This document shows, one piece after another, positions 24,050 to 33,709 of a stretch of 64,000 nucleotides of DNA. This DNA comes from Rhodococcus triatomae BKS 15-14. Lineage in GTDB: Bacteria > Actinomycetota > Actinomycetes > Mycobacteriales > Mycobacteriaceae. The number at the start of each line of letters is the position of its first letter. Position 1 is the stretch's first letter. Location of the stretch: NCBI GenBank assembly GCA_000341795.1, contig AODO01000069.1, forward strand, positions 186,001 to 250,000. Direction: 5' to 3'. Made by a program: the position numbers and the translations under genes. A model generated the notes under the pieces. It was not told the DNA's origin. It saw only the letters and a list, made by a program, of their open reading frames with translations, and ran no database searches.

Positions 24050-26752
24050 CTACTGGCCCTGGGGTACGGCCTGTCGGTAGCCGGGTGATTCCGCGGTGTC
24101 CCCGTCGGTGTAGTCCTCGACGGTCGGCTGACCGGCGGCGGGCCCGGTCTGCGTGGTGCCGTTGCCGTTGCTCGGTCGCTGGGTCGGAGCCGGCGCCAGC
24201 CCGGGGATCGGAATCGTGACACCGGGCAGGATCTCGACCGGCGTCTGCGTCACCACCACCGGTGGCAGCGTCAACTGCGGCGCCGTGGTCGTGGTGGTGG
24301 GCGGCGGGGTGTAGGGCGCGGTGTACGCCGGCACACCGGCCTGGCCACCGATCGCCTCCGGCTTCGGGAACGACTCGACGTCGGTGCCCTCGAGCGCGCC
24401 GTCCATCGTGTCCTTCCAGATGTCCGACGGCAGACCCGAGCCGTACATCAGACCGCCCCACGCGTTGGTCAGCGGCAGGCCCTGCTCGGTGCCGACCCAG
24501 ACCGCCGTCGACAGCGACGGCGTGTAGCCGACCATCCAGGCGTCCTTGTTCTGGCCGGTGTCACCGAGCTGCGCGGTGCCCGTCTTCGCCGCCGACGGTC
24601 GTCCGCCCGCGAGACCGTGTCCCTTCGAGTACTGGGCGATCGGCTGCATCGCCGCGGTCACGTTGTCCGCGACCGCCGCCTTGAGCCGGACCTCGCCGGT
24701 CGACGCCTCACCGCGGTCGAGCAGGACGGTGCCGTCCGAGGTGACGACCTTCTGGATGAAGTGCGGTGCCCGGTAGACACCGGACGCGGCGAGCGTCGCG
24801 TACGACGACGCCATGTCGATGACCCGGGACTGGTACTGACCCAGCACGATTCCGTTCTCGGACTTGCCGTTCGACTCCTGCAGGCTGGTGCCGGCGACAC
24901 CGGGGATCTGCTCGGGGATACCCGCCTTGTGGGCGATCTCCGCGATCTTCTCGGGGCCGTCCTCGATGGCCAGCATCTGCCGGTAGAAGCTGGTGTTCAG
25001 CGACCGCTTGAGCGCCTCGGCGATGGTGCAGTTGCCGCACGACTCGCCCTCGACGTTCGTGATCGTGACGCCGCCGAGGGTCAGCGGGCCGCTGTCGTAC
25101 ATCTTCGACAGCGGGATGCCCTCGTTCAGCGCCGACGCGAGACCGAACACCTTGAACGACGAACCTGTCTGGAGGCCGGCCTGCGCGAAGTCGTAGCCGG
25201 CGCCCTCCTCACCGCCGTAGTACGCCTTGACGCCACCGGTGCGCGGGTCGATCGAGACCACCGCGGTCCTGACCTCCTCGTTCTCGCCCTCCATGTTGCT
25301 GGCGACGGCATCCAGGGCGGCCTGCTGTGCCTGGTTGTCGATGGTGGTGGTGATCTGCAGGCCCTCGGTGTTGAGCACCTGCTCGTTGATGCCGTTGGCC
25401 TCGAGTTCCTTGATCACCTGGCTGCGGATCAACCCGGCGGGTCCGCTGCCGACGGCGCCGGTGTCAGCCTCCGACTGCGGCACGACGTGCGGGTAGACCA
25501 TCCCGGCCCGCTGCGTCGCATCGAGCGTCTTGGCCGAGACCATGCCGTCGAGGACATATCCCCAACGGGTTTCGGCGCCGGTCGGATTCGTCGACGGGTC
25601 GAGGCCGTACGGCTGCTGGATCGTCGCGGCGAGGACGGCGCCCTCCTCGACGGTGAGCTCGCCGATCGGCTTGTCGAAGTACGCCTCGGACGCCGCGGCG
25701 ATGCCGAACACTCCGCGCCCGAACGGGATGGTGTTCAGGTAGGCGGCGAGGATGTCGTCCTTCGACCACTGCCGGGCCATCTTCGCGGAGATGACCAGTT
25801 CCTTCATCTTTCGGGTGAGGGAGCGCTCGGAGCCGACGAGGGCGTTCTTCACGTACTGCTGGGTGATCGTCGAACCACCACCCGCGCTCTCGCGGCCGAG
25901 GACGTTGTCACGAGCGGCTCGGGCGAAACCGGACACCGAGAAGCCCGGGTTCGAGTAGAAGTCGCGGTCCTCCGCGGCGAGCACGGCGTTGCGGACGTGT
26001 TCGGGGATCTCGTCGATCGACACGTCGGTGCGGTTGCCCTCCGGCGGAACGATCGTGCTGATCACACTGCTGCCGTCGTTGGCGTAGATCGTCGCGACCT
26101 GGTTGGTCTTGATGTCGCCGGGCCGCGGGACGTCCTGCCCGACGTACGCCACCATGAACACCAGCATGGGCACGACGAGGCCGAGGGCGACGAGGCTGTA
26201 CAGGGTGCGGCGAACGATCTTCCAGCGCTTGGATTTCATCTTCTTCGGAGGCTTCGGGGGTTGGCCGCCGGTGCCACCGGACCGGCCGGAACGACCGGTG
26301 GGCGGGGGACCGGCAGGGGGACGGCCACCGCCGCCGCCCGACTGCGTCGGGCGCGACGTGGCGGCGGCACCGGTGGTGCTGCGGGACTGGGGCTGCGCGA
26401 CGGTCCGCGATCGGTCCGGCTGACCGCCCGACCGGCCGGGCTGGGCTGGGCGGGGCGGGAGCGGGCGCTGCGCCGACTGGGCGGACTGAGCCGACTGCGG
26501 CGGGTGGGGCTGCTGGCGCTGCGCGCCCTGCGCGGGCCACGGCTGACCCGGGTACGGCTGCGGGGGACGCCCGCCCGCGGATCGGCTCGGCGGTTGGCCG
26601 GGGCCGGTGCGCTGCGGCTGGCTCGGGCCCGGCCGTCCGTAACCGGGCGGGGGCTGCTGCGAGTACCCCGGAGGGCGTCCACCCTGCTGCGGGCCGGGAC
26701 GCGGCTCTCCGGTGGGTCGACCACCCTGCGGATCGTTGTAGGGGGAACTCAC
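24050..26752 (-). CDS. ponA: bifunctional class A penicillin-binding protein (PonA1-like)
   Basis: About 900 residues. GTG 26752 has GGAG nine bases upstream; a GTG 30 bases earlier is possible. Residues 1-180 are a Pro/Gln/Gly-rich cytoplasmic tail, then one membrane helix (SLVALGLVVPMLVFMVAYVG). The GT51 transglycosylase has its catalytic Glu in AAEDRDFYSNPGFS, plus GGGSTITQQYVKNALVG and RKMKELVISAKMARQWSKDD. The transpeptidase has SxxK as TGSSFKVF, SxN as RSLNTSFY and KTG as AAKTGTAQLGD. A Pro/Thr-rich tail ends the protein. It polymerises and cross-links peptidoglycan, in mycobacteria at the growing pole. Upstream is the DUF5318 gene, downstream the GT87 gene. Confidence 0.95.
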   Translation of the reverse strand: MSSPYNDPQGGRPTGEPRPGPQQGGRPPGYSQQPPPGYGRPGPSQPQRTGPGQPPSRSAGGRPPQPYPGQPWPAQGAQRQQPHPPQSAQSAQSAQRPLPPRPAQPGRSGGQPDRSRTVAQPQSRSTTGAAATSRPTQSGGGGGRPPAGPPPTGRSGRSGGTGGQPPKPPKKMKSKRWKIVRRTLYSLVALGLVVPMLVFMVAYVGQDVPRPGDIKTNQVATIYANDGSSVISTIVPPEGNRTDVSIDEIPEHVRNAVLAAEDRDFYSNPGFSVSGFARAARDNVLGRESAGGGSTITQQYVKNALVGSERSLTRKMKELVISAKMARQWSKDDILAAYLNTIPFGRGVFGIAAASEAYFDKPIGELTVEEGAVLAATIQQPYGLDPSTNPTGAETRWGYVLDGMVSAKTLDATQRAGMVYPHVVPQSEADTGAVGSGPAGLIRSQVIKELEANGINEQVLNTEGLQITTTIDNQAQQAALDAVASNMEGENEEVRTAVVSIDPRTGGVKAYYGGEEGAGYDFAQAGLQTGSSFKVFGLASALNEGIPLSKMYDSGPLTLGGVTITNVEGESCGNCTIAEALKRSLNTSFYRQMLAIEDGPEKIAEIAHKAGIPEQIPGVAGTSLQESNGKSENGIVLGQYQSRVIDMASSYATLAASGVYRAPHFIQKVVTSDGTVLLDRGEASTGEVRLKAAVADNVTAAMQPIAQYSKGHGLAGGRPSAAKTGTAQLGDTGQNKDAWMVGYTPSLSTAVWVGTEQGLPLTNAWGGLMYGSGLPSDIWKDTMDGALEGTDVESFPKPEAIGGQAGVPAYTAPYTPPPTTTTTAPQLTLPPVVVTQTPVEILPGVTIPIPGLAPAPTQRPSNGNGTTQTGPAAGQPTVEDYTDGDTAESPGYRQAVPQGQ

Positions 26753-26837
26753 GTGGGGTATCTCCAGTACTTGCTTGGACACGACAGTGTCACTCGGTGT
26801 CGGCCGGTTCGGCCTCGGTCAAGGTCGTCGGCGCGAC

Positions 26838-27263
26838 TCACTCACTCGCCGTGCGCCGGCTGTGGGCGCGGGTCGTTCTGGTTCGTGTCGGCTTCGGTGT
26901 CGGCACCGTTCCGAGTACGTACGACTGCACGAGGTGGTTCCAGTTGCAGGTCCGGCACACCTCGACGACGTGGACGGAGAACTCCTCCTGCGTCGCGGCG
27001 AGGCGGACCAGCTCCTCGGCGGTCCTGGCCGATCCGGACACCGGGCCGAGCTTGTCGCCGAACACCCACGAGACGAGGGTGAGCTGCTCTTTCCGGCAGA
27101 TCGGGCAGGTCACGTCCGAGGGTTTGCCGTGGAACTTCGCGGCGCGCAGCAGGTAGGGGCTGGCATCGCACACCTCGGTGACCCCGGTCCGGCCGGAGTA
27201 CACCTCGGCCAGCAGGGATCGCCGCTGGAGGGCGTAGTCCACCACCTGCCGCTGCAATCGCAC
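26838..27263 (-). CDS. DUF5318 protein (Rv0049-like)
   Basis: 141 residues. The start MRLQRQVVDYALQRRSLLAE is typical of the family. Two Cys pairs, CPICRKEQ (about residue 56) and CRTCNWNHL (about residue 108), look like a zinc ribbon, and YLLRAAKFHGKPS is highly conserved in Mycobacteriales. A basic tail ends the protein. The family sits immediately upstream of ponA1 in mycobacteria as here, so a link to envelope growth is plausible; no biochemical role is known to me. Confidence 0.9.
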   Translation of the reverse strand: MRLQRQVVDYALQRRSLLAEVYSGRTGVTEVCDASPYLLRAAKFHGKPSDVTCPICRKEQLTLVSWVFGDKLGPVSGSARTAEELVRLAATQEEFSVHVVEVCRTCNWNHLVQSYVLGTVPTPKPTRTRTTRAHSRRTASE

Positions 27264-27402
27264 GTGGACCAGAGTACGTGGGAGCCACTCCGCGGTCTCG
27301 GGTCATGCTGCAGATTCCGGCCGCCACTCCTGGACAAACACGAAGAATCACCCGGTCCGAGGTGGTGACGGTCCACACAGTGCACGACGTCACGTCGCCC
27401 CT

Positions 27403-28260
27403 ATGATTCGCGAGGTGTCACCGCTGCGCGATTCAACCCGAGCCCGGGACCTCGACCGCACCAACGCCCGGTGGCTTCTCGACGCCGCGTATGCGGAGGG
27501 GCAGCTCGGTGCGGGTGAGTACCACGACCGGATCGCGCAGGCCGCGTCCGCCGCGACCCTGCGGGACCTCCGAGGCCTCACGTCGGACCTGCAACTGCCC
27601 GCCGCGGTCGTCTCCGGCCACCCCGTCGGCCGCCGGTTCCCCCGCACCGGACTCGTCGCCGCGACGGCGATCGCGGGCGCCGTCCTCGTGGCCGCCGTCG
27701 TCGCCGTGGCCGTCGGTCGGGGCGGATCGGGCGCCGACGCCTCGGCCCCTCCCGCCGCCGGACCGCCCGCCGCCGACGTCGTCGACCCCGGCACCGGCGA
27801 CGAGCTCTCGCCGCCGGACCTCACCACCCAGGTCGATCCGTTCACGGCCGAGGGCATCGACGCACTCGTGGATCGCTACCGGTTCCAGTTCGGCGACACC
27901 GTCGCCACCTCGCTCGCGCTGTATCCCGAGGCGGCACGGGTGACCCGCGCCGTGTCGGGCGCACCGGGTCGATCCGACATCTACGAACTCACCGGGTCCT
28001 TCGTGCACACGGGCACCGAGTCGTCGCCGCCGAAAGCCGTTCCGGTCGACCTGGACCGGATCGACCCGGAGGCACTCGCACGACTGATCGCCGAGGCCCC
28101 GGCACGGATCGGCGAACCGGGCGGCCGCGTCGAGCACGCCTACGTGGCCGGTTCGAGCAGGCCGACCGTCACCGTCTACGTGCACGACGGCGACCGTGGG
28201 CTCGGCTATGTCGTCGCCGGCCTCGACGGCAGCGGAGCCCAGGCGATTCGGGCGAATTAG
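27403..28260 (+). CDS. DUF1707 (SHOCT-like) membrane protein, copy 1 of 3
   Basis: 285 residues. Residues about 12-65 are a DUF1707 domain (RARDLDRTNARWLLDAAYAE, GQLGAGEYHDRI, LRDLRGLTSDLQLP). One membrane helix follows (TGLVAATAIAGAVLVAAVVA), then an Ala/Pro linker and a domain of about 130 residues outside the membrane starting FTAEGIDALVDRYRFQFGDT and ending VTVYVHDGDRGLGYVVAGLD. It is the first of three tandem paralogues. Function unknown; the layout suggests a cytoplasmic sensor or anchor joined to an extracellular ligand domain. Confidence 0.8.
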   Translation: MIREVSPLRDSTRARDLDRTNARWLLDAAYAEGQLGAGEYHDRIAQAASAATLRDLRGLTSDLQLPAAVVSGHPVGRRFPRTGLVAATAIAGAVLVAAVVAVAVGRGGSGADASAPPAAGPPAADVVDPGTGDELSPPDLTTQVDPFTAEGIDALVDRYRFQFGDTVATSLALYPEAARVTRAVSGAPGRSDIYELTGSFVHTGTESSPPKAVPVDLDRIDPEALARLIAEAPARIGEPGGRVEHAYVAGSSRPTVTVYVHDGDRGLGYVVAGLDGSGAQAIRAN

Positions 28261-28270
28261 TATTCCGCCC

Positions 28271-29122
28271 GTGGCCCGCCCGTACCCGCCGTCGACCCGC
28301 GCGACCGACACCGATCGCTCCGCCGTGCTCGCGCTCCTCGACGGGGCCTTCACCGACGGACAGCTCGACGCGGCCGAGCACGACCTCCGGGCAGACCTTC
28401 TCGCGGACGCGAGAACCCTCGGCGACCTGGCCGCGCTGGTCGAGGATCTGCAGGACGCGACCCCACCCCGGCCGACGACCTCGATCCCGACCGGCTCGAC
28501 GCCCGCGGACCCCGCGACCCGCGCTCGCCGCTTTCTCCTCGGAACCGTTGTTGCCGCTGTCGCCGCCGCGATCGCCGCGTTCTGGTTCGTCGGCCGGGAG
28601 GATGCGCCCGCGGAGGCCGCTCCGGCCACCGCGACGGTCGACGACGTGACGGCGCTGCCCCCACTGGTCGTCGCGACCCCCGATCTGCTGACGGCCCAGG
28701 GGTTCGCGCAGTTCGTCGAGGACCATCGCGCCAAGTTCGGTGACACCGTCGTGGACGATCTCACGATCTGGGACACGTACGCGATGTTCACCCGCGCGAT
28801 GCCGCAGCAACCCAACCGGGAGATCGAGTACTCCTACAACTACGGCTTCGCGCCCGCATACGACCCGACGACGCGAAGCCTGGACACTCCGACCCTGGAT
28901 CTCGCCGACGTCGACCAGGTGGCACTGGCGCGGCTGCTCGCGGACGCGCCGTCGATGCTCAACGTTCCGGCCGGTGAGATCGCCCACATCTCCGTCGATC
29001 CCGCCGATCGGAGCGGGCCGGCATCTATTCGCGTCGTCATGACCAACGAGTTCAGCGAGTCCGGCAGCCTCGTGGCGTCTCTCGCCGGTGAGGTGCTGCG
29101 CACCTGGCCGTACGGACAGTGA
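28271..29122 (+). CDS. DUF1707 (SHOCT-like) membrane protein, copy 2 of 3
   Basis: 283 residues from a GTG (VARPYPPSTRATDTDRSAVL) ten bases after the previous stop; there is no clear Shine-Dalgarno, so coupling to the upstream gene is likely. DUF1707 domain at 10-60 with GAFTDGQLDAAEHDLRADLL, a helix (LLGTVVAAVAAAIAAFWFVG), then the same outer domain, here TAQGFAQFVEDHRAKFGDTV to VVMTNEFSESGSLVASLAG. Ten bases separate its stop from the third copy. Confidence 0.78.
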   Translation: MARPYPPSTRATDTDRSAVLALLDGAFTDGQLDAAEHDLRADLLADARTLGDLAALVEDLQDATPPRPTTSIPTGSTPADPATRARRFLLGTVVAAVAAAIAAFWFVGREDAPAEAAPATATVDDVTALPPLVVATPDLLTAQGFAQFVEDHRAKFGDTVVDDLTIWDTYAMFTRAMPQQPNREIEYSYNYGFAPAYDPTTRSLDTPTLDLADVDQVALARLLADAPSMLNVPAGEIAHISVDPADRSGPASIRVVMTNEFSESGSLVASLAGEVLRTWPYGQ

Positions 29123-29132
29123 GGAGTCCCCG

Positions 29133-29945
29133 ATGGCGACGACCGGCGCGAAGCTTCGTGCGCGCGACACCGACCGCGTCGAGACGTGCGGCCTGCTGGA
29201 CACGGCGCACGCCGAAGGACAGCTGACCGACGCCGAGCACGCGACCCGCACCGACCGGGCGATGAAGGCGGTCACCTTCGAGCAGCTGGGCACGCTCGTC
29301 GACGACCTGCAGATCCCGTCGCGGTACGCCCGGTCAGCGGTGGTGCGCCCGGACCGCCGCCCTCGGGACAAGGAGCCCGTCGACGGGCGGCGATGGGCGG
29401 GCGCCGCCGGACTCGTCCTGATCGCGGCCGGGATCGGCGCCCTCGCCGGTTCGTGTTCGGGCGGCGGCGTCGTCGGTGCAGGGTCGCCGTCGATCCCCAC
29501 CCTCACCACGGGTGAAGGGATCGCGCACTTCATCGCCGACTACCGCGCGCATTTCGGGGACACGGTGGTGGACGAGGTCCTGTTGTTCCCGGAGCACGCC
29601 TCGGTCGACCGCCGGTCGGACACCGATCCGGCACGATATGTGGACTACTCGTACGACGGCGAATTCGATTCGTGGGAGAGCGATTCGGCCCGGCCGCGGG
29701 ACACCCGCACCCTCGACCTCGGCGCGGTGAACGTTCCGGTGATCGCGCAGCTCGTGTCCGGCGCCCCGCAATCGGTGCGGATCCCCGACGGCACGGTGTC
29801 GCAGGTCCGGTTCGAGTACGGGACCAACAGCCGGATCGCCGAACCGGTGGTGTCGATCTACGTGCAGGACGAGTACGACCAGTCCACGTTCATGACCGTC
29901 ACCTTCGACGGCGAGATTCTCGAGGTGAACGTCCCCTCCGACTGA
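29133..29945 (+). CDS. DUF1707 (SHOCT-like) membrane protein, copy 3 of 3
   Basis: 270 residues; ATG behind GTGAGGAGTCCCCG. It repeats the plan of its neighbours: DUF1707 domain (LRARDTDRVETCGLLDTAHA, GQLTDAEHATRTDRAM), one helix (AGLVLIAAGIGALAGS, followed by a Cys), then the outer domain beginning TTGEGIAHFIADYRAHFGDT and containing YVDYSYDGEFDSWESDSA. The outer domains of all three share the HFGDTVV-type phrase and a late YV/YVQDE strand. It ends the three-gene unit. Confidence 0.8.
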   Translation: MATTGAKLRARDTDRVETCGLLDTAHAEGQLTDAEHATRTDRAMKAVTFEQLGTLVDDLQIPSRYARSAVVRPDRRPRDKEPVDGRRWAGAAGLVLIAAGIGALAGSCSGGGVVGAGSPSIPTLTTGEGIAHFIADYRAHFGDTVVDEVLLFPEHASVDRRSDTDPARYVDYSYDGEFDSWESDSARPRDTRTLDLGAVNVPVIAQLVSGAPQSVRIPDGTVSQVRFEYGTNSRIAEPVVSIYVQDEYDQSTFMTVTFDGEILEVNVPSD

Positions 29946-30102
29946 GGGTCGGCGCGAAACGGCTCGCCTCGTACGGCACATCGGTCGCACTTCGCCGCGA
30001 ACATGCAGTTCACGGCGCTTCCGGTGGCGCCGTCCTCGCCGCTCCCCGCAGGTCACGACTGACTTCTCCGCCACATCGTGTGCGCTGCACGTGCGCTCGT
30101 AT

Positions 30103-30119
30103 ATATCGGCGCGATATAG
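30103..30119. promoter_or_regulatory. likely operator of padR-ino1
   Basis: TATATCG and CGATATA flank GCG, giving a 7-bp inverted repeat within a local AT-rich patch 50 bases upstream of the padR-type gene. The patch may also contain the promoter -10 (TATAGT). Inference: autoregulatory PadR site. Confidence 0.5.
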
Positions 30120-30170
30120 TTGGTGGTCGCATCATGCGGTTAGGTCGGGACGATCGAGGAGGTGGACAGG

Positions 30171-30731
30171 ATGCTCGAGCTCGCGGTTCTCGGGCTGCTC
30201 CTCGAGTCGCCCATGCACGGATACGAGCTGCGCAAGCGGCTGACCGGGCTCCTGGGTGCGTTCCGTGCCTTCTCCTACGGATCGCTCTACCCGACGTTGC
30301 GCCGAATGCAGGCGGACGGGTTGATCGCCGAGGACGTCGGCCCGGACGGGATGGTCAAGCGCCGCGCCCGCCGCGTCTACCAGCTGACCGACAAGGGCCG
30401 GCAACGGTTCACCGAACTGGTGGCCGACACCGGACCGCAGAACTACACCGACGACGGCTTCGGGGTGCATCTCGCCTTCTTCAGCCGCACCCCCGCAGAA
30501 GCGCGGATGCGGATCCTCGAAGGTCGACGCCGTCAGGTCGAGGAGCGCCGGGAGGGGCTCCGCGACGCGATCGGGCGGGCCAGTGGCTCACTGGACCGCT
30601 ACACCCGCCAGCTCCATCAACTCGGACTCGAGTCGAGTGAGCGCGAGGTGCGGTGGCTCAACGAACTGATCGCTGCAGAGCAAACACCAACAGCGTTACC
30701 CAAGAAAGAAGGAGAACCCGACCATGGGTGA
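30171..30731 (+). CDS. PadR-family regulator upstream of ino1 (Rv0047c-like)
   Basis: 186 residues; ATG eight bases after AGGAGG. The N-terminal winged helix is the standard PadR pattern ([57 protein letters not shown]), followed by a helical PadR C-terminal dimerisation region ([20 protein letters not shown]). Its end overlaps the start of ino1 by eight bases. The same pair occurs in Mycobacterium, so it likely adjusts inositol-phosphate synthesis. Confidence 0.92.
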   Translation: MLELAVLGLLLESPMHGYELRKRLTGLLGAFRAFSYGSLYPTLRRMQADGLIAEDVGPDGMVKRRARRVYQLTDKGRQRFTELVADTGPQNYTDDGFGVHLAFFSRTPAEARMRILEGRRRQVEERREGLRDAIGRASGSLDRYTRQLHQLGLESSEREVRWLNELIAAEQTPTALPKKEGEPDHG

Positions 30732-31818
30732 GAACAGCACCGCGGTGCGCGTGGCCATTGTGGGCGTGGGGAACTGTGCCTCGTCCCTGGTCCAGGGCGT
30801 CCAGTACTACCAGGATGCGGACGAGAACTCGTCCGTGCCCGGCCTGATGCACGTCAAGTTCGGGCAGTACCACGTGCGCGACGTCAAGTTCGTCGCCGCG
30901 TTCGACGTCGACGCCAAGAAGGTCGGGTTCGACCTCTCCGAGGCCATCCTGGCCAGCGAGAACAACACCATCAAGATCGCCGACGTGCCGCCGCTCGACG
31001 TCCCCGTCCAGCGTGGCCCGACCCTCGACGGCATCGGCAAGTACTACGCGCAGACCATCGAGGTCTCCGACGCCGAGCCCGTCGACGTCGTCAAGGCGCT
31101 CAAGGACGCTCAGGTCGACGTCCTCGTCTCCTACCTGCCGGTGGGCTCCGAGGAGGCCGACAAGTTCTACGCGCAGTGCGCCATCGACGCCGGTGTCGCG
31201 TTCGTCAACGCGCTGCCCGTCTTCATCGCCTCCGACCCCGAGTGGGCCGCGAAGTTCAAGGAGGCCGGTGTCCCGATCGTCGGCGACGACATCAAGTCGC
31301 AGGTCGGCGCCACCATCACCCACCGCGTGATGGCGAAGCTGTTCGAGGACCGCGGCGTCGTGCTCGACCGCACCTACCAGCTGAACGTCGGCGGCAACAT
31401 GGACTTCAAGAACATGCTCGAGCGTGAGCGGCTGGAGTCCAAGAAGGTCTCGAAGACGCAGGCCGTCACCTCGAACCTCGAGGGCCCGCTGGCCGGCAAG
31501 GTGCACGACCGCAACGTGCACATCGGCCCGTCGGACTACGTCGAGTGGCTCGACGACCGCAAGTGGGCGTACGTCCGCCTCGAGGGCCGCGCCTTCGGTG
31601 ACGCCCCGCTGAACCTGGAGTACAAGCTCGAGGTCTGGGACTCGCCGAACTCCGCCGGCATCATCATCGACGCCGTCCGCGCGGCGAAGATCGCCAAGGA
31701 CCGCGGCATCGGCGGACCGGTCTACCCGGCCTCCGCCTACCTGATGAAGTCCCCGCCGGTCCAGATGGCCGACGACAAGGCTCGCGCCGATCTCGAGGCC
31801 TTCATCATCGAGGCGTAA
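30724..31818 (+). CDS. ino1: inositol-3-phosphate synthase
   Basis: 364 residues, the compact actinobacterial form. Rossmann motif [17 protein letters not shown] at residue 9; conserved later elements are [54 protein letters not shown] and [20 protein letters not shown]. It converts glucose-6-phosphate to inositol-3-phosphate with NAD, feeding phosphatidylinositol, PIMs/lipoarabinomannan and mycothiol. Start ATG lies within the last codons of padR, so translation is coupled. Confidence 0.97.
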   Translation: MGENSTAVRVAIVGVGNCASSLVQGVQYYQDADENSSVPGLMHVKFGQYHVRDVKFVAAFDVDAKKVGFDLSEAILASENNTIKIADVPPLDVPVQRGPTLDGIGKYYAQTIEVSDAEPVDVVKALKDAQVDVLVSYLPVGSEEADKFYAQCAIDAGVAFVNALPVFIASDPEWAAKFKEAGVPIVGDDIKSQVGATITHRVMAKLFEDRGVVLDRTYQLNVGGNMDFKNMLERERLESKKVSKTQAVTSNLEGPLAGKVHDRNVHIGPSDYVEWLDDRKWAYVRLEGRAFGDAPLNLEYKLEVWDSPNSAGIIIDAVRAAKIAKDRGIGGPVYPASAYLMKSPPVQMADDKARADLEAFIIEA

Positions 31819-31828
31819 GCGCTTTGCG

Positions 31829-31874
31829 CCTGTGCGCGAGTTTGGTAGTCCCCACTACCAAACTCGCGCACAGG
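31829..31874. repeat. dispersed 21-bp-arm hairpin, copy 1
   Basis: Perfect 21-bp inverted repeat (31829-31849 and 31854-31874) around CCCC, reading CCTGTGCGCGAGTTTGGTAG in the left arm. It fills the gap between the convergent ends of ino1 and the SDR gene at 31887. Nearly the same sequence recurs at 51283. It can act as a terminator in both directions and looks like a dispersed REP-type element. Confidence 0.8.
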
Positions 31875-31886
31875 TGCCGCAGGCGC

Positions 31887-32642
31887 CTACACGATCTTCG
31901 CCACGACGGACAGCGGCAGCGCCTTCATCGCCAGGGCGACCGGCGTCCACGGCCAGGCCGGAACGTACGCCTTCGCCGGCTCCTTCTCGATCGACTTCAC
32001 CAGTGCGCGGCAACCGGTTTCGGTGTCGACGATGAACGGCACGTTCTTCACCTTCTCGTTGATCTCCGAACGGATGAAGCCGGGCAGGATGGTGCTCACG
32101 TCGATGCCGGTGCGCGCCAGGTCGGCACGCATCCCCTCGCCCAGCGCCGCGACCGCTGCCTTCGACGCCGCATAGGTCGTCAGGTTCCGCGGCATCCCGC
32201 GCACCGCACTCACCGACGAGATCAGCACCAGGTGCCCGGCGTTCCGGGGACGGAACAGTTCCAGCGCCGCCTCGCTCTGCGCCAGCGCGCCGAGGAAGTT
32301 CGTGTTCGCGGTCTGCGCATTGGCGTGGAAGTAGCCGGTGCCGAGCGGTTGCCCCTTGCCGAGGCCGGCGTTGACGATCACGCGGTCGAGGCCACCGAAC
32401 TCCTCGTCGAACTCGCGGAACACGGTGAAGACGTCGTCGTGCTCGTTGACGTCGAGGGCGCGGATCGCGACGGTGATCCCCGGGTGTGCGGCGAGCAGTT
32501 CGTCCCGCAGCTCCTCGAGGCGGTCCGTTCGACGCGCCGCGAGCGCGAGATTTCTTCCGCGGGAGGCGAACTCGTGCGCCATTCCGCGACCGAGTCCGGA
32601 GCTGGCGCCGGTGATCAGGATGTTCTTCCGGGTGGTGGTCAC
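31887..32642 (-). CDS. SDR-family oxidoreductase
   Basis: 251 residues, a classical short-chain dehydrogenase. Cofactor motif ITGASSGLGRGMAHEFASRG at the start, NAG in VIVNAGLGKG, catalytic Ser in LISSVSAVRG and YAASK for Tyr/Lys. The Arg-rich ARRTDRLEELR after strand 2 suggests NADP(H). The last gene of a three-gene operon with the phosphotransferase and acyl-CoA dehydrogenase; its start overlaps the upstream stop (ATGA-type), so the three act together, probably in oxidation of a hydroxylated acyl chain. Confidence 0.9.
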   Translation of the reverse strand: MTTTRKNILITGASSGLGRGMAHEFASRGRNLALAARRTDRLEELRDELLAAHPGITVAIRALDVNEHDDVFTVFREFDEEFGGLDRVIVNAGLGKGQPLGTGYFHANAQTANTNFLGALAQSEAALELFRPRNAGHLVLISSVSAVRGMPRNLTTYAASKAAVAALGEGMRADLARTGIDVSTILPGFIRSEINEKVKNVPFIVDTETGCRALVKSIEKEPAKAYVPAWPWTPVALAMKALPLSVVAKIV

Positions 32643-33709
32643 GGGTTCTCCTCCGTCGGGGTGTCGATCAGCTCGGTGCAGCGGGTGTCGAGGTAGGCGA
32701 CGGCCATCCAGAAGTGCTCGAACGCCGGGTTGGTGGTCTGCCCGTGATGGAAGCGGTAGTAGATCTGCTGCGCGATCACCGCGAGCCGGAACAGTCCGAA
32801 CACCTCGTAGAAGCGCCAGTTGTCGATCGGCAGTCCCGTTCGCTCACCGTAGTATTCGACGATCTCGCGCCGCGTGAGCATGCCCGGCAGATCCGACGGC
32901 TGCCGCTTGGTGGCCTGCATCATCGGGTGGTCGTCGGCCTGCACCCAGTAGGCGAGGCTCGATCCCAGGTCCATCAGCGGGTCACCGATCGTGGCGAGCT
33001 CCCAGTCGAGCACCGCGCGGGGCCGCAGATCGTCGCCGAGGACGACGTTGTCGAGCCGGAAGTCGCCGTGGATCACCCTGGACGCGACGTCGGCGGGCTG
33101 ATTGTCGTTCAGCCACCTCGTCACCCGCGCGAAGTCGGGGACGTTGTCGGTACGAGCCGCTGCGTAGCGCCTGGTCCATCCGGCGACCTGCCGCGCGACG
33201 TACCCTGCACCGCGGCCGAACTCGTCGAGTCCCGACGACCTCGGGTCGATGCCGTGCAGTTCGATCAACAGGTCGATCACGCGCAGGCACAGCTCCCGCG
33301 TGCTCTCCGGGGTGAGCCCGAACCCGGCCGGGGGAGCGGACCGCAGAACGGTGCCCTCCACCCTCTCCATCACGTAGAAGTCGCTGCCGAGCACCGTCGG
33401 ATCGGTGCAGAGGCCGACCATCGCCGGGACGTGGCGATACACCGGCGCGAGCAACGACTGGATGCGGTACTCGCGGGCCATGTCGTGACCGGAGGCCGGT
33501 TTGGCGCCGGCCGGGGGGCGTCGCAGCACCAGGTCCCGATCGGGGTAGCGCAACAGGTACGTCAGATTCGATGCGCCACCCGAGAACTGGCGCACCTCGG
33601 GGACACCGTCCTGTGACGCGTTGTCCCGCAACCACCGTGCGACCGCGGCGACGTCGAAGGCGTCCTCGTCGCGGACCCCGCGGGCGTTGTCGGGGAGATC
33701 CGACCTCAC
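32639..33709 (-). CDS. APH-family kinase, ACAD10/11-type
   Basis: 356 residues of the aminoglycoside-phosphotransferase fold: EVRQFSGGASNLTYLLRYPD for the Gly-rich loop, LVLRRPPAG with the ATP-binding Lys replaced by the Arg pair, Brenner motif VIHGDFRLDNVVLG and metal-binding DWELATIGDPLMDLGSSLAY. In ACAD10 and ACAD11 of animals this domain is fused to an acyl-CoA dehydrogenase and phosphorylates 4-hydroxyacyl-CoA; here the two are adjacent, overlapping genes. That parallel makes hydroxy-acyl activation the best guess. Confidence 0.88.
   Translation of the reverse strand: MRSDLPDNARGVRDEDAFDVAAVARWLRDNASQDGVPEVRQFSGGASNLTYLLRYPDRDLVLRRPPAGAKPASGHDMAREYRIQSLLAPVYRHVPAMVGLCTDPTVLGSDFYVMERVEGTVLRSAPPAGFGLTPESTRELCLRVIDLLIELHGIDPRSSGLDEFGRGAGYVARQVAGWTRRYAAARTDNVPDFARVTRWLNDNQPADVASRVIHGDFRLDNVVLGDDLRPRAVLDWELATIGDPLMDLGSSLAYWVQADDHPMMQATKRQPSDLPGMLTRREIVEYYGERTGLPIDNWRFYEVFGLFRLAVIAQQIYYRFHHGQTTNPAFEHFWMAVAYLDTRCTELIDTPTEENP

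Noticed and set aside
24617-27082. An 821-codon plus-strand open frame opposite ponA
   Set aside because: Low-complexity translation with no recognisable motifs; ponA on the other strand has all catalytic motifs.
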